Shown: positions 34,176 through 43,841, numbered from the stretch's first letter. The stretch is DNA of 64,000 bases from DATLWN01 sp964422615 (GCA_964422615.1 CAYRBJ010000002.1:1-64000); one strand, 5' to 3'. The notes: generated by a model from the sequence alone, not told the origin. Made by a program: numbers and translations.

Positions 34176-34687
34176 TGCCACTTTTTGTATTACCGGCCAT
34201 TGCTCCACCCGATGCGCCGATGGCGCCGGGCTGGTGGCCGTTGCCCCCGGGCTGGTGGCTGGTTGGCATGGCCATATTCATGCTGGCGATATGGGGTGCT
34301 TCCAGGTTGCTGCGGCGGATGGGCCCGCTGCGCAAACGCCGAAAGCGGCAGCCCGATCTCAGAACAATGGCATTGGCAGCGCTGGATGAACTCGAGCGCC
34401 GCGAATCTGCCAGTGAACGTGAAACGGCTTACCGACTAAACGAGATATTGCGTGCGGCATTGCTGGATACCCACGCATCGGCTGGCAGTTGGCGTCCGTT
34501 CGCACCCAGGGACGATATCGACGTGGATGAGATGGAATGGAACGCGTTCTGGGCCGAACTGGAGATGCGCTACAGGCCGTCTGCGACACTGGATGATGGA
34601 ATAAGCCGCCGACAGCGATGGCTGGCGGTGGCGCGCAGGTGGCTTGAACAGCTTCCCGGCTATGATGGCATGCGGATGCAGCCATAA
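34172..34687 (+). CDS. DUF4381 domain protein
   Basis: 171 aa. Starts with the typical IAPPDAPMAPGWWPLPPGWW, one helix (about 27-47) and a cytoplasmic helical part. Standard member of MoxR-DUF58-DUF4381-VWA operons; its function is structural and undefined. Confidence 0.88.
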   Translation: MMPLFVLPAIAPPDAPMAPGWWPLPPGWWLVGMAIFMLAIWGASRLLRRMGPLRKRRKRQPDLRTMALAALDELERRESASERETAYRLNEILRAALLDTHASAGSWRPFAPRDDIDVDEMEWNAFWAELEMRYRPSATLDDGISRRQRWLAVARRWLEQLPGYDGMRMQP

Positions 34688-35676
34688 TGGAAGAGCTGGG
34701 ACGCCTGCATCTGCAGCACCCATGGGGGTTGCTGGCACTGTTGTTGCTTCCGGGGTTGTTATGGATCGGCTCCCGTCGCATTTCTGAGCCGCGCAGCCTG
34801 GTATATCCGGGTACGATATGGCTGAAAGAATCCTTCGCTACGAGCAGCATGGCCAGTCCGAGACTGCTGATGATGCTCGTAGGCGTGGCGTGGGTACTGT
34901 GGTGCGTCGCACTGGCTGAACCCCAATGGGTCAACGGTGAGGTTTCCGTCAGTCGATTTGGTCGGGACATCATGCTGGTGGTGGATCTCTCCGGCAGCAT
35001 GGTCATTCACGATTATTCCGGCCCCGGCGGTGATATCAGCCGCCTGCAGGCCGTCAAACAGGTGATGGTTCCATTTATCGAGGAAAGGGCTACAGATCGC
35101 TTCGGTCTGGTGGTCTTTGGCGAGCAGGCCTATGTACAGACGCCGCTGACGTACGATCATACCCTGGTCAGGAAACTGCTGGAGAAAACCAAGATTGGGC
35201 TGGTGGGGGATCGCACGGCGATCGGCGACGGCATCGCTTTGGCAGTCAAGCATCTGAAGCATGCTGCGGATGTGCGGAAAGCAGGTGGCGGACAGGTCAT
35301 CATCCTGTTGACCGACGGGCGCAACAACGCCGGTACGATGACCCCTGAACACGCGGCACAACTCGCGCAAGCATTCGGCATCCGAATCTATCCCATTGGC
35401 GTCGGTTCGAGCACCAATGCCAACGATGCATCTACAGATCTGGATGAACCGGAGTTGAAGCGGATCGCCAGCATCACCGGCGGCCGTTATTTCCGGGCCA
35501 CGGATTCCACCGCCCTTAGCCACGTAGCCGCGGAGATCAATCGCCTGGAGAAGGTCCCTGACAAGCATACATCCTATTTCGAGTCCGTCGAACTGTATCC
35601 GGGGTTTATCATTACGGGCCTGATCGTCCTGGCTGTGGCCTTCATCCGCGGCCGCAGCATGGCGGCCCTGCCGTAA
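34687..35676 (+). CDS. batA: VWA domain membrane protein BatA
   Basis: 329 aa. Helices at about 10-25, 55-75 and 305-322 flank a von Willebrand A domain whose MIDAS reads MLVVDLSGSM (D-x-S-x-S) with a later TDG (ILLTDGRN). Overlaps both neighbours by one base. Bat proteins are linked to stress tolerance and envelope assembly. Confidence 0.9.
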   Translation: MEELGRLHLQHPWGLLALLLLPGLLWIGSRRISEPRSLVYPGTIWLKESFATSSMASPRLLMMLVGVAWVLWCVALAEPQWVNGEVSVSRFGRDIMLVVDLSGSMVIHDYSGPGGDISRLQAVKQVMVPFIEERATDRFGLVVFGEQAYVQTPLTYDHTLVRKLLEKTKIGLVGDRTAIGDGIALAVKHLKHAADVRKAGGGQVIILLTDGRNNAGTMTPEHAAQLAQAFGIRIYPIGVGSSTNANDASTDLDEPELKRIASITGGRYFRATDSTALSHVAAEINRLEKVPDKHTSYFESVELYPGFIITGLIVLAVAFIRGRSMAALP

Positions 35677-36740
35677 TGGATGCATTCATGCAATGGGTGT
35701 CGCTGGCGGTTGAGCAATTCAACTGGCGTTCGCCCGGCTGGCTCGGCCTGTTGCCAATTATCACTGCAGCAGCTATCTGGTGGCGGTATCGCTTTGGAAC
35801 ATCCTCCGGCATTCTCCGTCGCCTCGCCCTGTATACCGAGGCGCGTTTCTGGCCGCTTGTGATACGCGGCAGCATCGAGAAAATATCCAACCGCCCGCAG
35901 ATGGTGGAGACAGGCTTCTCCCCCTGGATCGCTGTCGGCCTACTGGTGATCGCCCTGGCCGGGCCACGGTGGTTGCATGAAAAACAGACGGTGTTCCGCC
36001 AGGGCGCCGACATCGCAGTGGTGATGGATATTTCGCGCTCGATGGATACCAAGGACATCCTTCCGGATCGCCTGACGCGAGCTCAGGAAGAGTTGCATGA
36101 CCTGCTCGCGAGGTTGCATGGCGACCGAGTGGCGCTGATTGCGTTCGCCGGCAAGGCCTTCACGATCGTGCCGCTGACGACGGACTACAGTGCGGTGGCG
36201 AGATTTGCCGACCAGTTGAATCCGGATATGGCCACGGATCAGGGCAGCAACCTGGCTGCCGGCTTGCTGAAGGCGCGCGAAGCCCTGCTGTCGGCGCGCG
36301 GTCGCGGCAGGGCTGTGGTGCTGATGAGCGATGGCGGAGACCATGATCATGCGGTGGCATTGGCGGCCGCAGCCCGGCTCGGTCGCGATGGCATCCCCCT
36401 GTTCATTCTGGGGGTGGGTACGACCGCAGGAGGCTTGATTCCGGCTGGCGGCGGGAGGTATGTCCACGATAGCCATGGGCGGGCCGTACTGAGCCGTCTG
36501 CATGAGGATCATCTGAAGCTCCTGGCACAGGCAGCAGGCGGGGTGTACGCGCGCATCCGCTGGGATGACGCTGACTGGCAGGCGCTTTATGATCATGGAA
36601 TCGCGCGCATGGTCAAACGAACGCGCACCGCATCGCACGCGCGCACCCGATGGCGCGAGGAATACGGGTGGGCGCTGTTTCCCGCCATGCTGATGCTCGG
36701 ATGGTGGTGGAGGAGGAGGTTCAGACAATGGCTGGCGTGA
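35676..36740 (+). CDS. batB: VWA domain membrane protein BatB
   Basis: 354 aa. Same plan as BatA: helices near the N terminus and C terminus, VWA domain with MIDAS VVMDISRSMDTKD and VLMSDGGDHD. Shares one base with the end of batA. Confidence 0.9.
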   Translation: MDAFMQWVSLAVEQFNWRSPGWLGLLPIITAAAIWWRYRFGTSSGILRRLALYTEARFWPLVIRGSIEKISNRPQMVETGFSPWIAVGLLVIALAGPRWLHEKQTVFRQGADIAVVMDISRSMDTKDILPDRLTRAQEELHDLLARLHGDRVALIAFAGKAFTIVPLTTDYSAVARFADQLNPDMATDQGSNLAAGLLKAREALLSARGRGRAVVLMSDGGDHDHAVALAAAARLGRDGIPLFILGVGTTAGGLIPAGGGRYVHDSHGRAVLSRLHEDHLKLLAQAAGGVYARIRWDDADWQALYDHGIARMVKRTRTASHARTRWREEYGWALFPAMLMLGWWWRRRFRQWLA

Positions 36741-36840
36741 AGTCTCCCTCCACACAATCCTCCCGGGGCTATCATGCCCGATGCGATGTAAAAGGATGCG
36801 GTTGCCGTGGCGGCAAGCATTTGGTGGAGGCATAAGGGCC

Positions 36841-37794
36841 GTGCCGGTCTTCGCTTGCTTCAGCAGAAGGCTGTTCGCCATGCAAGTGCTGGTGCTGTTG
36901 CTGGCATGGCCCGGCGTAGCCGATGCTGGATGGTTTGTTAGCAACAACCAGGTCGCCTATCAGCTGTCACGGCGAGGGCATGACCACCAGGCACTGCACT
37001 ATTGGGATGGAAGTGCTACGGGCTGGTATGGCAGGGGAACGGCCCTATTGCATCTTGGGCGGTTGCGGCAGGCCGAGCACGCTTTTCGTCAAAGCCTGGC
37101 GCTGGCCCCGCACAAGACCGGTTTTTCGGACAATCTGGCGATGCCCCTGGTGAGTCGGCCGGGATTCATGGCCAGTGTCTGGTATAATCTGGGCAATGCC
37201 CTGTATGCCCAGGGGAAGCTGGTGCAGGCACGTCAGGCCTGGCTGGCGGCGGTGCGCTACCAGCCCGGACATGCCAAGGCCCGTCACAATCTGGAAATCG
37301 TCAACCGACTGTTGAATGAAAGACAGCGGCAAGAACGGCAGCAACTTGCCGGATTGACCGCAGCCAAGCAGAAGAAGCCGGGTCAGGGCGGAAAACAGGC
37401 CAGCGGCGGCGCGCAGCACCGGAAGCAGCAGGCCATGCACCACTTGCCGTTCCAACTACCGAACCTGTCCCGGAAGTCAGATGCGTCCCAGGGCTCGAAA
37501 GGAGGAAAAAAAACCGGCAATGCTCACATCACTTCCATGGCAGAAAGGCAGATGCTTCAGCACCCGACATCCCCCCAGACTCACCGCACCGCGGGGCATC
37601 GAACCCGTGCATCCATGCCGAAGGCGGGTGGTGGCCATCGGGGTGTGCGGCCGGAACATGGGAAGAGGATGAGCTCACGGCAGGCGGTAAAGGAATTGCG
37701 CATGGTGGAAGATGGGGTGAGCTTGTTTCTCCGCCATCGATTGGGTGGAAAATCGTCGCAGTCTGCGACGCCTCCAGGGGGTGATGCGTGGTGA
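36841..37794 (+). CDS. batC: TPR protein (BatC-like)
   Basis: 317 aa from the GTG at 36841, which has GGAGG upstream and gives a proper signal peptide (ending VADAG). TPR repeats at about 40-150 (GTALLHLGRLRQAEHAFRQS, YNLGNALYAQGKLVQAR). The second half is low-complexity, Gln/Lys/His-rich. Upstream ATG codons in the same frame (36781) lack a ribosome site. Overlaps batD by 7 bases. Confidence 0.84.
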   Translation: MPVFACFSRRLFAMQVLVLLLAWPGVADAGWFVSNNQVAYQLSRRGHDHQALHYWDGSATGWYGRGTALLHLGRLRQAEHAFRQSLALAPHKTGFSDNLAMPLVSRPGFMASVWYNLGNALYAQGKLVQARQAWLAAVRYQPGHAKARHNLEIVNRLLNERQRQERQQLAGLTAAKQKKPGQGGKQASGGAQHRKQQAMHHLPFQLPNLSRKSDASQGSKGGKKTGNAHITSMAERQMLQHPTSPQTHRTAGHRTRASMPKAGGGHRGVRPEHGKRMSSRQAVKELRMVEDGVSLFLRHRLGGKSSQSATPPGGDAW

Positions 37795-39440
37795 AACGAT
37801 GGCTTTTTGTCGGGATGGCCCTGCTGCTGTTTCCAGCATATGCCGCGGGTGCGGAACTTGTGGCCACGGTGAACCATAACCGGATCGGCAAGGATAACTT
37901 GGTCATGTTGTCCGTACGTCTGACCGGGAGCGACGCTCATTTTCAGCTCGATACCAGCCCGCTGGATAAGGATTTCTATGTCATTCCCAAGGGCACCGGC
38001 CGCAAGCCCGGTGAATGGCGTGAAAAACGTTTCCAGTTGGGGCCGAAGCATGCCGGTGTGCTGACGATCCCTGCCTTGCAGGTGTCGTTGAACGGTCAGA
38101 CCCTGCTTAGCCAGCCGTTTCAGATCACCGTGCTGAACCGTTCCGGCAATATCGACGACACACACCTGTGGATCAAAACACACGTGGACCGAACCACTGC
38201 CTGGCAGCGCCAACAGATTGTCTATCGTTTCACCGTCTTCAGCACGAATCAGCTCGTGTCACCTCGCCTTTTCCCGCCCGATTTCAGCGGTTTTACGGTG
38301 GATGTAGTGAAAAAAAACGTACCCGGCGAGCGAATCATCGGTGGTCGCCGGTTGCAGACGGCAAACTACGTGTATGCGCTTTTTCCGGAGCAATCGGGGA
38401 AGCTCTCGATTCCGGGTCCGGTCATCAAGGCGACATTGGTGCAGTCGGTAAAGAATTTTCGCATGGCTGCCGGCCAAGCCAGCATCGACGACGAGAAACA
38501 AAAATTTCTGTTTAAATCGGCCGTGGGCGAGGCCCAGAGCATCCAGGTTCGGCCATTGCCCGCGGCGGCCATGAGTCTGCCGGTGGGAGTTCTGAAGGTG
38601 CACTCCGGCATCACCGAGACGCAGGCCATCGCCGGCGAGCCGTTGACCTGGACCGTCAAGATACAGGGCACAGGCATCTCCAGTGAATACCTTCCGGACT
38701 TGAAGCAGATGATGACGCTGGGCAAGTCGTTCAAGGTCTATCCCGAAACACCCGATATTTCCCAGATCAAGCGGCGTAGCGGCGTGATTACCGATGCGAT
38801 ATGGCGGCAGGTCATACTTCCGCAGAAGCAGGGCGCATTGAAGCTGCCTCCGATCTCGTTGTCATATTTCGATCCCGAGAACGGGCGCATTGAGCGGGCG
38901 GCCTCGCCAGCCGTCGATCTGGCCGTGGCCCCGCCCCGACAGCATCAGGGGGACGTGGTGTTCCAGGCCAACTCGGCCATGGCCGGTCACGGCGAACAGT
39001 TGGTCCTGAATGCCTCGCGCTGGTGGAAATGGATCGCCGTGGCTGCCTTGACCCTGTGGCTGATGACCCTGGCTTTGTGGTTGTTACCGGGCCGTGGACT
39101 CGCGGCATGGTTCAGAAACAGAAAGACCAGGAGTGCTTCCCTCCGTCAGGTGTTATCCGCTCGGGACGCCTTTGAGCAATTTACCAGGCTGAAGGTCATG
39201 CTCGGGCTGCCACCGAGGCTTTCTCCTCTCGGTTTTCTGGATATGTATCCACAGCTTAAAGACAGCCAGTTCGGACCATGGCTGGAGCGGCTGGAGCATG
39301 GCCGATATGCTGCCGGTGAAGAGCCGCCCGCGCTGGATGACAGGGCCATCCGTCAGGTCAGATCGATGATCGAACGTCACGAAGCATCGCCTTCCCGTTT
39401 CATTCCGGCGTCATTCGGACGCATCGGATCCGGCAGATAG
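37788..39440 (+). CDS. batD: BatD-like envelope protein
   Basis: 550 aa. Signal peptide to YAAGA (about 19), several Ig-like beta domains (VATVNHNRIGKDNLVMLSV; TVKIQGTGISSEYLP), a helix at about 405-427 and a cytoplasmic tail. This is the BatD/oxygen-tolerance layout and last gene of the operon. It converges with nsrR with a 30-base overlap at the 3' ends. Confidence 0.88.
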   Translation: MVKRWLFVGMALLLFPAYAAGAELVATVNHNRIGKDNLVMLSVRLTGSDAHFQLDTSPLDKDFYVIPKGTGRKPGEWREKRFQLGPKHAGVLTIPALQVSLNGQTLLSQPFQITVLNRSGNIDDTHLWIKTHVDRTTAWQRQQIVYRFTVFSTNQLVSPRLFPPDFSGFTVDVVKKNVPGERIIGGRRLQTANYVYALFPEQSGKLSIPGPVIKATLVQSVKNFRMAAGQASIDDEKQKFLFKSAVGEAQSIQVRPLPAAAMSLPVGVLKVHSGITETQAIAGEPLTWTVKIQGTGISSEYLPDLKQMMTLGKSFKVYPETPDISQIKRRSGVITDAIWRQVILPQKQGALKLPPISLSYFDPENGRIERAASPAVDLAVAPPRQHQGDVVFQANSAMAGHGEQLVLNASRWWKWIAVAALTLWLMTLALWLLPGRGLAAWFRNRKTRSASLRQVLSARDAFEQFTRLKVMLGLPPRLSPLGFLDMYPQLKDSQFGPWLERLEHGRYAAGEEPPALDDRAIRQVRSMIERHEASPSRFIPASFGRIGSGR

Positions 39441-39890
39441 TCCCGGTCTAGCGGGGATTCTCCCCGTCAGCATCCGTTCTAGCTGATGCCGGTTGCCGAG
39501 CATGTCGGCCAGCGTGTACTGATCCAGTACATCCATGAATGCCTTTCTGGCCTGATATAGCGCCCGCTTCAGTGCACAGGCGGAGGTGATCGGGCAGGTA
39601 TTCATTTCATTGTCGAAGCATTCAAGCAGGTTCATGTGAGGTTCGGTGGTTCTGACCACCTGCCCGATGATGATGTCATGCGCCGGCTTGCCCAGGCGGA
39701 TACCGCCCGACTTGCCGCGCGTGGTGTGCACGTAGCCGGTCTGTCCGAGGTGGTGAACTACCTTGACCAAATGGTTGCGTGAAATGCCGTAGGCCTCAGC
39801 AATCTCACTGATGGTCGCCTGGCTTTCGGGCCTCATGCCGAGATAGACCAGCACGCGCAGCGAATAATCCGTATACAGGGTTAATTGCAT
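39411..39890 (-). CDS. nsrR: Nitric-oxide-sensing Rrf2 regulator NsrR
   Basis: 159 aa. Rrf2 winged helix (MQLTLYTDYSLRVLVYLGM; ISRNHLVKVVHHL) and three cluster cysteines in ECFDNEMNTCPITSACALK. The following ALYQARKAFMDVLDQYTLADM is the NsrR hallmark. NsrR represses NO-detoxifying genes until NO damages its iron-sulfur cluster. It is divergent from a truncated hemoglobin and two operator-like sites lie between. Confidence 0.9.
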   Translation of the reverse strand: MQLTLYTDYSLRVLVYLGMRPESQATISEIAEAYGISRNHLVKVVHHLGQTGYVHTTRGKSGGIRLGKPAHDIIIGQVVRTTEPHMNLLECFDNEMNTCPITSACALKRALYQARKAFMDVLDQYTLADMLGNRHQLERMLTGRIPARPGLSAGSDASE

Positions 39891-39896
39891 GCTTAT

Positions 39897-39919
39897 AACA
39901 TATATTCGATTGACATCTT
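39897..39919 (+). promoter_or_regulatory. Putative NsrR operator 1 (near nsrR)
   Basis: A 23-base imperfect palindrome begins just upstream of the nsrR start; it matches the enterobacterial NsrR consensus (AAGATG-N-A..T-CATCTT arms) at about 15 of 22 positions, with the right arm ACATCTT nearly intact. Autoregulation is inferred. Confidence 0.45.
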
Positions 39920-39934
39920 TGTCCAGGTTGCCTA

Positions 39935-39957
39935 ATGTTTCATTTGAAATACAGCTT
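39935..39957 (+). promoter_or_regulatory. Putative NsrR operator 2 (hemoglobin promoter)
   Basis: Core ATTTGAAAT with right arm ACAGCTT and left arm ATGTTTC: about 18 of 22 positions match the NsrR consensus. It lies 36 bases before the hemoglobin start, where a repressor would block transcription. Confidence 0.65.
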
Positions 39958-39992
39958 TGCTGTATGCAAACAGACACACGAGGAGGGAAATG

Positions 39993-40361
39993 ATGAGCAC
40001 AGTCTACGAACAACTGGGTGGCGAGGCTGCCATGAATGCTGCGGTGGATGTCTTTTATCGCCGCGTACTGGCGGATGCCTACATCAAGCGCTTTTTCGAC
40101 GGTGTAGACATGCAGATGCAGTCCAACAAGCAAAAGGCCTTTCTAACCATGGTGACCGGTGGTCCGAACAACTACACGGGCAAGGACATGCGCGAGGGCC
40201 ACAAGCGCCTGGTGCACGATATGGGGCTGAACGGCGCGCATTTCGATCATGTCGTTTGTCATCTGCGTTCGACGTTGGCCGAGCTCGGCGTCAAGGAGGA
40301 TCTGATCAAGACGGTGATCGACGTGGCGGAGTCCACCCGTAACGACGTTCTTGATCGCTAA
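39993..40361 (+). CDS. Group 1 truncated hemoglobin
   Basis: 122 aa from the second of two adjacent ATGs (GGAGGG six bases upstream). MSTVYEQLGGEAAMNAAVD, Phe/Tyr at B9/B10 (VFYRRV), the FDGVDM turn, and proximal His70 in MREGHKRLVHDMGL fit trHbN. Such globins dioxygenate NO to nitrate. Paired with NsrR and an electron-transfer flavoprotein. Confidence 0.9.
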   Translation: MSTVYEQLGGEAAMNAAVDVFYRRVLADAYIKRFFDGVDMQMQSNKQKAFLTMVTGGPNNYTGKDMREGHKRLVHDMGLNGAHFDHVVCHLRSTLAELGVKEDLIKTVIDVAESTRNDVLDR

Positions 40362-40383
40362 CTGAAAAGAGGAGGGGCGCACC

Positions 40384-41349
40384 ATGCCGACGATCGTCTA
40401 TGAAGAACGGGCCTATGCCTGTGAGGCGGGCGAATCGGTACTGGATTGCCTGATGCGGTATGGCGTGCTCCTCCCGTCCTCTTGTCAGAACGGCGTTTGC
40501 CAGACCTGCATGATGCATGCCATCGATGGTGATATCCCCGAAGAGGCCCAGAAGGGGCTGAAGGATACGCTGAAGATCCAGGGCTATTTTCTGGCCTGCG
40601 TGTGCAAGCCTGATGATGATATGGAAATTCGCCAGGCCGATACCGAGGGTCGGCTGCATGAAGGAGCGGTATCCGCCCTGGATCGGTTGAATGCTTCCGT
40701 GGTGCGCCTGCGTCTGCGCCCGAAGAATCCGTTGCCGTACCAGGCGGGGCAGTTCATCAATCTCATTCATCAGAACGTGATTCGCAGTTACTCCGTTGCC
40801 AGCCTGCCTCAGGAGGGAGAACTGGAGCTGCATATCAAGCTTGTCCCAGATGGGCGGATGAGTTCATGGGTCCATCAGGAACTGCAGGTTGATGATCCTA
40901 TCGCGTTCTATGGCCCTGCCGGTGATTGCTTCTATGTACCGGGGAATCGGGATCAGCCGCTGTTGCTGGTCGGCACGGGTACCGGCCTTGCGCCTTTGTA
41001 CGGCATCCTTCGCGATGCGATCAGTCAGGGGCATACGGGAGCCATTCACCTGTTTCATGGCAGCCTGCACCTGGATGGCCTGTATATGGTCGACGTATTG
41101 CAGCAACTGGCCGCTGATCACGACAACATCCGTTATACACCCTGCGTGCTGCATGGCGATGCACCCGCCGGTGGGGCCGTGGGTTCAATCGATGATGTCG
41201 TACTGCGGGCCATCCCCGATCTTGCCGGATGGCGTGCCTATCTGTGCGGGGATCCGGAAATCGTGCGCAAGCTTCAGGGCAGGGTTTTCCTGGCAGGGGC
41301 GGCCATGCAGGAGATTTACGCCGACGCCTTTACATTCACGCCACACTGA
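40384..41349 (+). CDS. [2Fe-2S] ferredoxin / FAD-NAD reductase
   Basis: 321 aa. An N-terminal plant-type [2Fe-2S] domain with CQNGVCQTCMMHA and a fourth Cys in FLACVCKP, then an FAD domain (RSYSVAS) and NAD domain (LLVGTGTGLAPLYGIL). This is the layout of oxygenase reductases. Located 22 bases after the truncated hemoglobin, it probably re-reduces it. Confidence 0.88.
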   Translation: MPTIVYEERAYACEAGESVLDCLMRYGVLLPSSCQNGVCQTCMMHAIDGDIPEEAQKGLKDTLKIQGYFLACVCKPDDDMEIRQADTEGRLHEGAVSALDRLNASVVRLRLRPKNPLPYQAGQFINLIHQNVIRSYSVASLPQEGELELHIKLVPDGRMSSWVHQELQVDDPIAFYGPAGDCFYVPGNRDQPLLLVGTGTGLAPLYGILRDAISQGHTGAIHLFHGSLHLDGLYMVDVLQQLAADHDNIRYTPCVLHGDAPAGGAVGSIDDVVLRAIPDLAGWRAYLCGDPEIVRKLQGRVFLAGAAMQEIYADAFTFTPH

Positions 41350-41423
41350 GTAGTGATTCGGTTTATGTTTGCGGATGAAGCCGGATAAGGTTTCGGCTAC
41401 CATTCGCACCGAATGGAGAACTC

Positions 41424-43085
41424 ATGATGGCCATGGTCAGCTTGCCGGAACATTTTCGCGATCACCGTCCCGTGTTGCTTATCGTCATGGATGGCTGGGG
41501 TCTGGGCACGGGAGGGGCGGAGGATGCCGTCGCCCAGGCGGATACGCCGAATTTCGACCGTCTGTGGCGGGATTATCCGCACACCCGCCTGCTGACCCAT
41601 GGCCCCTATGTCGGGCTTGCCTCCACCAATGACCTGGGCGGGTCCGAGGTCGGGCATTTTACCATGGGGGCCGGAAAGATCCTCGACCAGGGCCCGACAC
41701 GCATCAGCAAGGCCATCGCCGATGGTTCCTTTTTTCACTCCGAGGCTCTGCGCACCGTCACCGAGAACTGTCTGCACCACGGCAGCACCCTGCACCTGCT
41801 CGGTCTGCTTTCCGATGGCAATGTGCATTCCCACATCGATCACATCATGGCGCTGATCGAATATGCCGACCGGCAGGGGATCGCGCGCCTGCGCATGCAT
41901 GCGCTGCTGGATGGGCGCGACGTCGGTATCCAGACGGCGCAGGTTTATGTGGCGCAACTCCAGCAGCTTTTCGACCGCATCAACAGCGAACTAGGGGGGC
42001 GCGATTACCGGTTTGCCTCGGGCGGAGGGCGTGAGGCCATCACCATGGATCGCGATCACAACTGGAACAAGGTGCAGGAAGGATGGGAGTTGCATGTGCA
42101 CGGGCGTGGCGAGCACCGCTTCACCAGCATGCAGGAGGCCATCGACCACTTTCGTGCCGTCACCCCGGGGCTGGTGGATCAGGATATGCCCGGATTTGTT
42201 ATCGTCGATGCCGACGGCAAGGCGGTGGGTCCCATCCGGGATGGTGACGGCGTGATCAACGTCAATTTCCGCGGAGACCGTGCCATCGAGATCACCGAAG
42301 CCTTCTGCCTGGATGATTTCGATGGGTTTGACCGCGGGCGGCGGCCGCAGGTGTGCTATGCCGGCATGATGGTGTATGACGAGGATCGCAACCTGCCCGA
42401 ACTGCAGCTCATGGGGCCGACTAAGCTTGAGAATCCGTTCGGAAAGCGCATCCTGGAACTGGGCATCCGGCAGTTCCGCCTGACCGAAACGCAGAAGTTT
42501 CCCCACGTCACCTTCTTCTTCAACGGCGGTTACCGCGAACCGTTGGATGCTGACATGGAGGATTACATCCTGATTCCCTCCGACAAGGGGGTGTCCTTTG
42601 CCGATCATCCCCTCATGCAGGCCGACAGGATCGCCGACAAGGCGGTGGAGTTGATCGCCGACGGCCGCTACGGCTTTGGCCTGATCAATCTGGCCAATGC
42701 GGACATGGTCGGGCATTGTGGCAGGATGGAACCCGCTATCCGGGCGGTTGAGGCCGTCGACGCTGCCGTCGGGCGCATCATCGAGGCGCTGCAGGCGGCG
42801 GGCGGCAGCGCCATCATCACGGCTGATCATGGCAATGTTGAGGTCATGCAGGTTAAGACAAAGCAGGGAGAAGAGCCCAGCACCAAGCATTCACTCAACC
42901 CGGTCCCATGCATCCTGTTCGATTCGGCGGCGGAACGGCCCTATGCCCTGCGTCAGCTTGGAGGCAGCATGGATCCGCAGCGCGTGCCCGGGCTGTCAAA
43001 TATCGCGGCAACCCTGTTCGTGATGCTCGGCATGCAGCCGCCGGAGGATATCAACCCTTCCCTGTTTGAAACGACGGCTAGTTAA
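41424..43085 (+). CDS. gpmI: 2,3-bisphosphoglycerate-independent phosphoglycerate mutase
   Basis: 553 aa, full length. Metal-binding VLLIVMDGWGLG at the start, catalytic Ser in GGSEVGHFTMGAGKI, RGDRAIEITEAF, NADMVGHCG and ITADHGNVE. It interconverts 3- and 2-phosphoglycerate (Mn-dependent). It is preceded by 74 bases without a gene. Confidence 0.95.
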   Translation: MMAMVSLPEHFRDHRPVLLIVMDGWGLGTGGAEDAVAQADTPNFDRLWRDYPHTRLLTHGPYVGLASTNDLGGSEVGHFTMGAGKILDQGPTRISKAIADGSFFHSEALRTVTENCLHHGSTLHLLGLLSDGNVHSHIDHIMALIEYADRQGIARLRMHALLDGRDVGIQTAQVYVAQLQQLFDRINSELGGRDYRFASGGGREAITMDRDHNWNKVQEGWELHVHGRGEHRFTSMQEAIDHFRAVTPGLVDQDMPGFVIVDADGKAVGPIRDGDGVINVNFRGDRAIEITEAFCLDDFDGFDRGRRPQVCYAGMMVYDEDRNLPELQLMGPTKLENPFGKRILELGIRQFRLTETQKFPHVTFFFNGGYREPLDADMEDYILIPSDKGVSFADHPLMQADRIADKAVELIADGRYGFGLINLANADMVGHCGRMEPAIRAVEAVDAAVGRIIEALQAAGGSAIITADHGNVEVMQVKTKQGEEPSTKHSLNPVPCILFDSAAERPYALRQLGGSMDPQRVPGLSNIAATLFVMLGMQPPEDINPSLFETTAS

Positions 43086-43101
43086 TGCCCGGTAGGCGAC
43101 G

Positions 43102-43356
43102 TCAGGACTGCTTCTCGGCCTGTTGCTTTTTGATATAGGCGAGCATGGATTCTTCTTTTTTCTTCATGATGCCGCGCAGGATGACACCGGTGAAGATGAT
43201 CAGGATCAGACCAAGCGTTTTCTCGTCAAGGATGTCTCCCATATCTTCACTCACTTTCGGGTAACCAAGCACGGCTAGCATGACAGGGGTTATGGCGGCT
43301 ACGATGGCGAAGCCCATGCCGATGAATCCGATTTTGAACAATGTCGAAGATTTCAA
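43102..43356 (-). CDS. Small membrane protein, paralogue A (TTG start)
   Basis: 84 aa from TTG with CAGGAG 6 bases upstream: starts LKSSTLFKIGFIGMG in register with the paralogue at 43584. Two helices (about 8-30 and 44-64) and the shared end RGIMKKKEESMLAYIKKQ. No ATG start fits the homology. A matched promoter is at 43425-43453. Confidence 0.75.
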   Translation of the reverse strand: MKSSTLFKIGFIGMGFAIVAAITPVMLAVLGYPKVSEDMGDILDEKTLGLILIIFTGVILRGIMKKKEESMLAYIKKQQAEKQS

Positions 43357-43424
43357 TCCAGGCTCCTGTCCGTCACCGATGGATGTTGCATCATCGGCGA
43401 GTCCGTGCTGTTCGATCCAGGGTA

Positions 43425-43453
43425 ATTTCACCGCGTTGCTGGGGTCATGGCAA
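43425..43453 (-). promoter_or_regulatory. Promoter of paralogue A
   Basis: Minus strand TTGCCA (43453-43448), 17-base spacer, TGAAAT (43430-43425). The same -35, -10 and most of the spacer (AACGCGG) occur before paralogue B. Confidence 0.65.
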
Positions 43454-43583
43454 GCTCGGCGTTGGCGCATGCGTGGGCTGAGATCGATCGCGGCCACTTT
43501 GTTTGTGATGCTCGGCCTTATAGCCGCCGGTGGATATCCGTCCCTCGTTATTGGAAATGCCGGCCGCATAAGCGGGGCACCCG

Positions 43584-43841
43584 TCAGTGCTTCTCCTCGT
43601 CCAGTTTTTGTTTTTCGAGATAGGCAAGGAAGGATTCCTCTCGCTTCTTCATGACGGCACGGAAGAAGATGGCGCTTAAGATGATGAGGATGAACGTTAA
43701 CGATTTCTCATTCAGGATAACGCCCAGGCGCTCGCTGAATTTCGGGTGGCCAAATATGGCCATAAGGAGAGGGGCGAGGGCGGCTGCCACGAATATCCCC
43801 GCGCCGGTCAAACCGATCTTGAACCATGTTGAAGATGTCAA
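43584..43841 (-). CDS. Small membrane protein, paralogue B (TTG start)
   Basis: 85 aa from TTG with CAGGAGG upstream. Two helices, KREESFLAYLEKQ tail. It aligns with paralogue A along its entire length (SST.FKIG; .A...P..MA..G.PK.SE; IL.EK), so the pair is a tandem duplication. Both probably produce the same kind of membrane protein; the family is not known to me. Confidence 0.77.
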   Translation of the reverse strand: MTSSTWFKIGLTGAGIFVAAALAPLLMAIFGHPKFSERLGVILNEKSLTFILIILSAIFFRAVMKKREESFLAYLEKQKLDEEKH

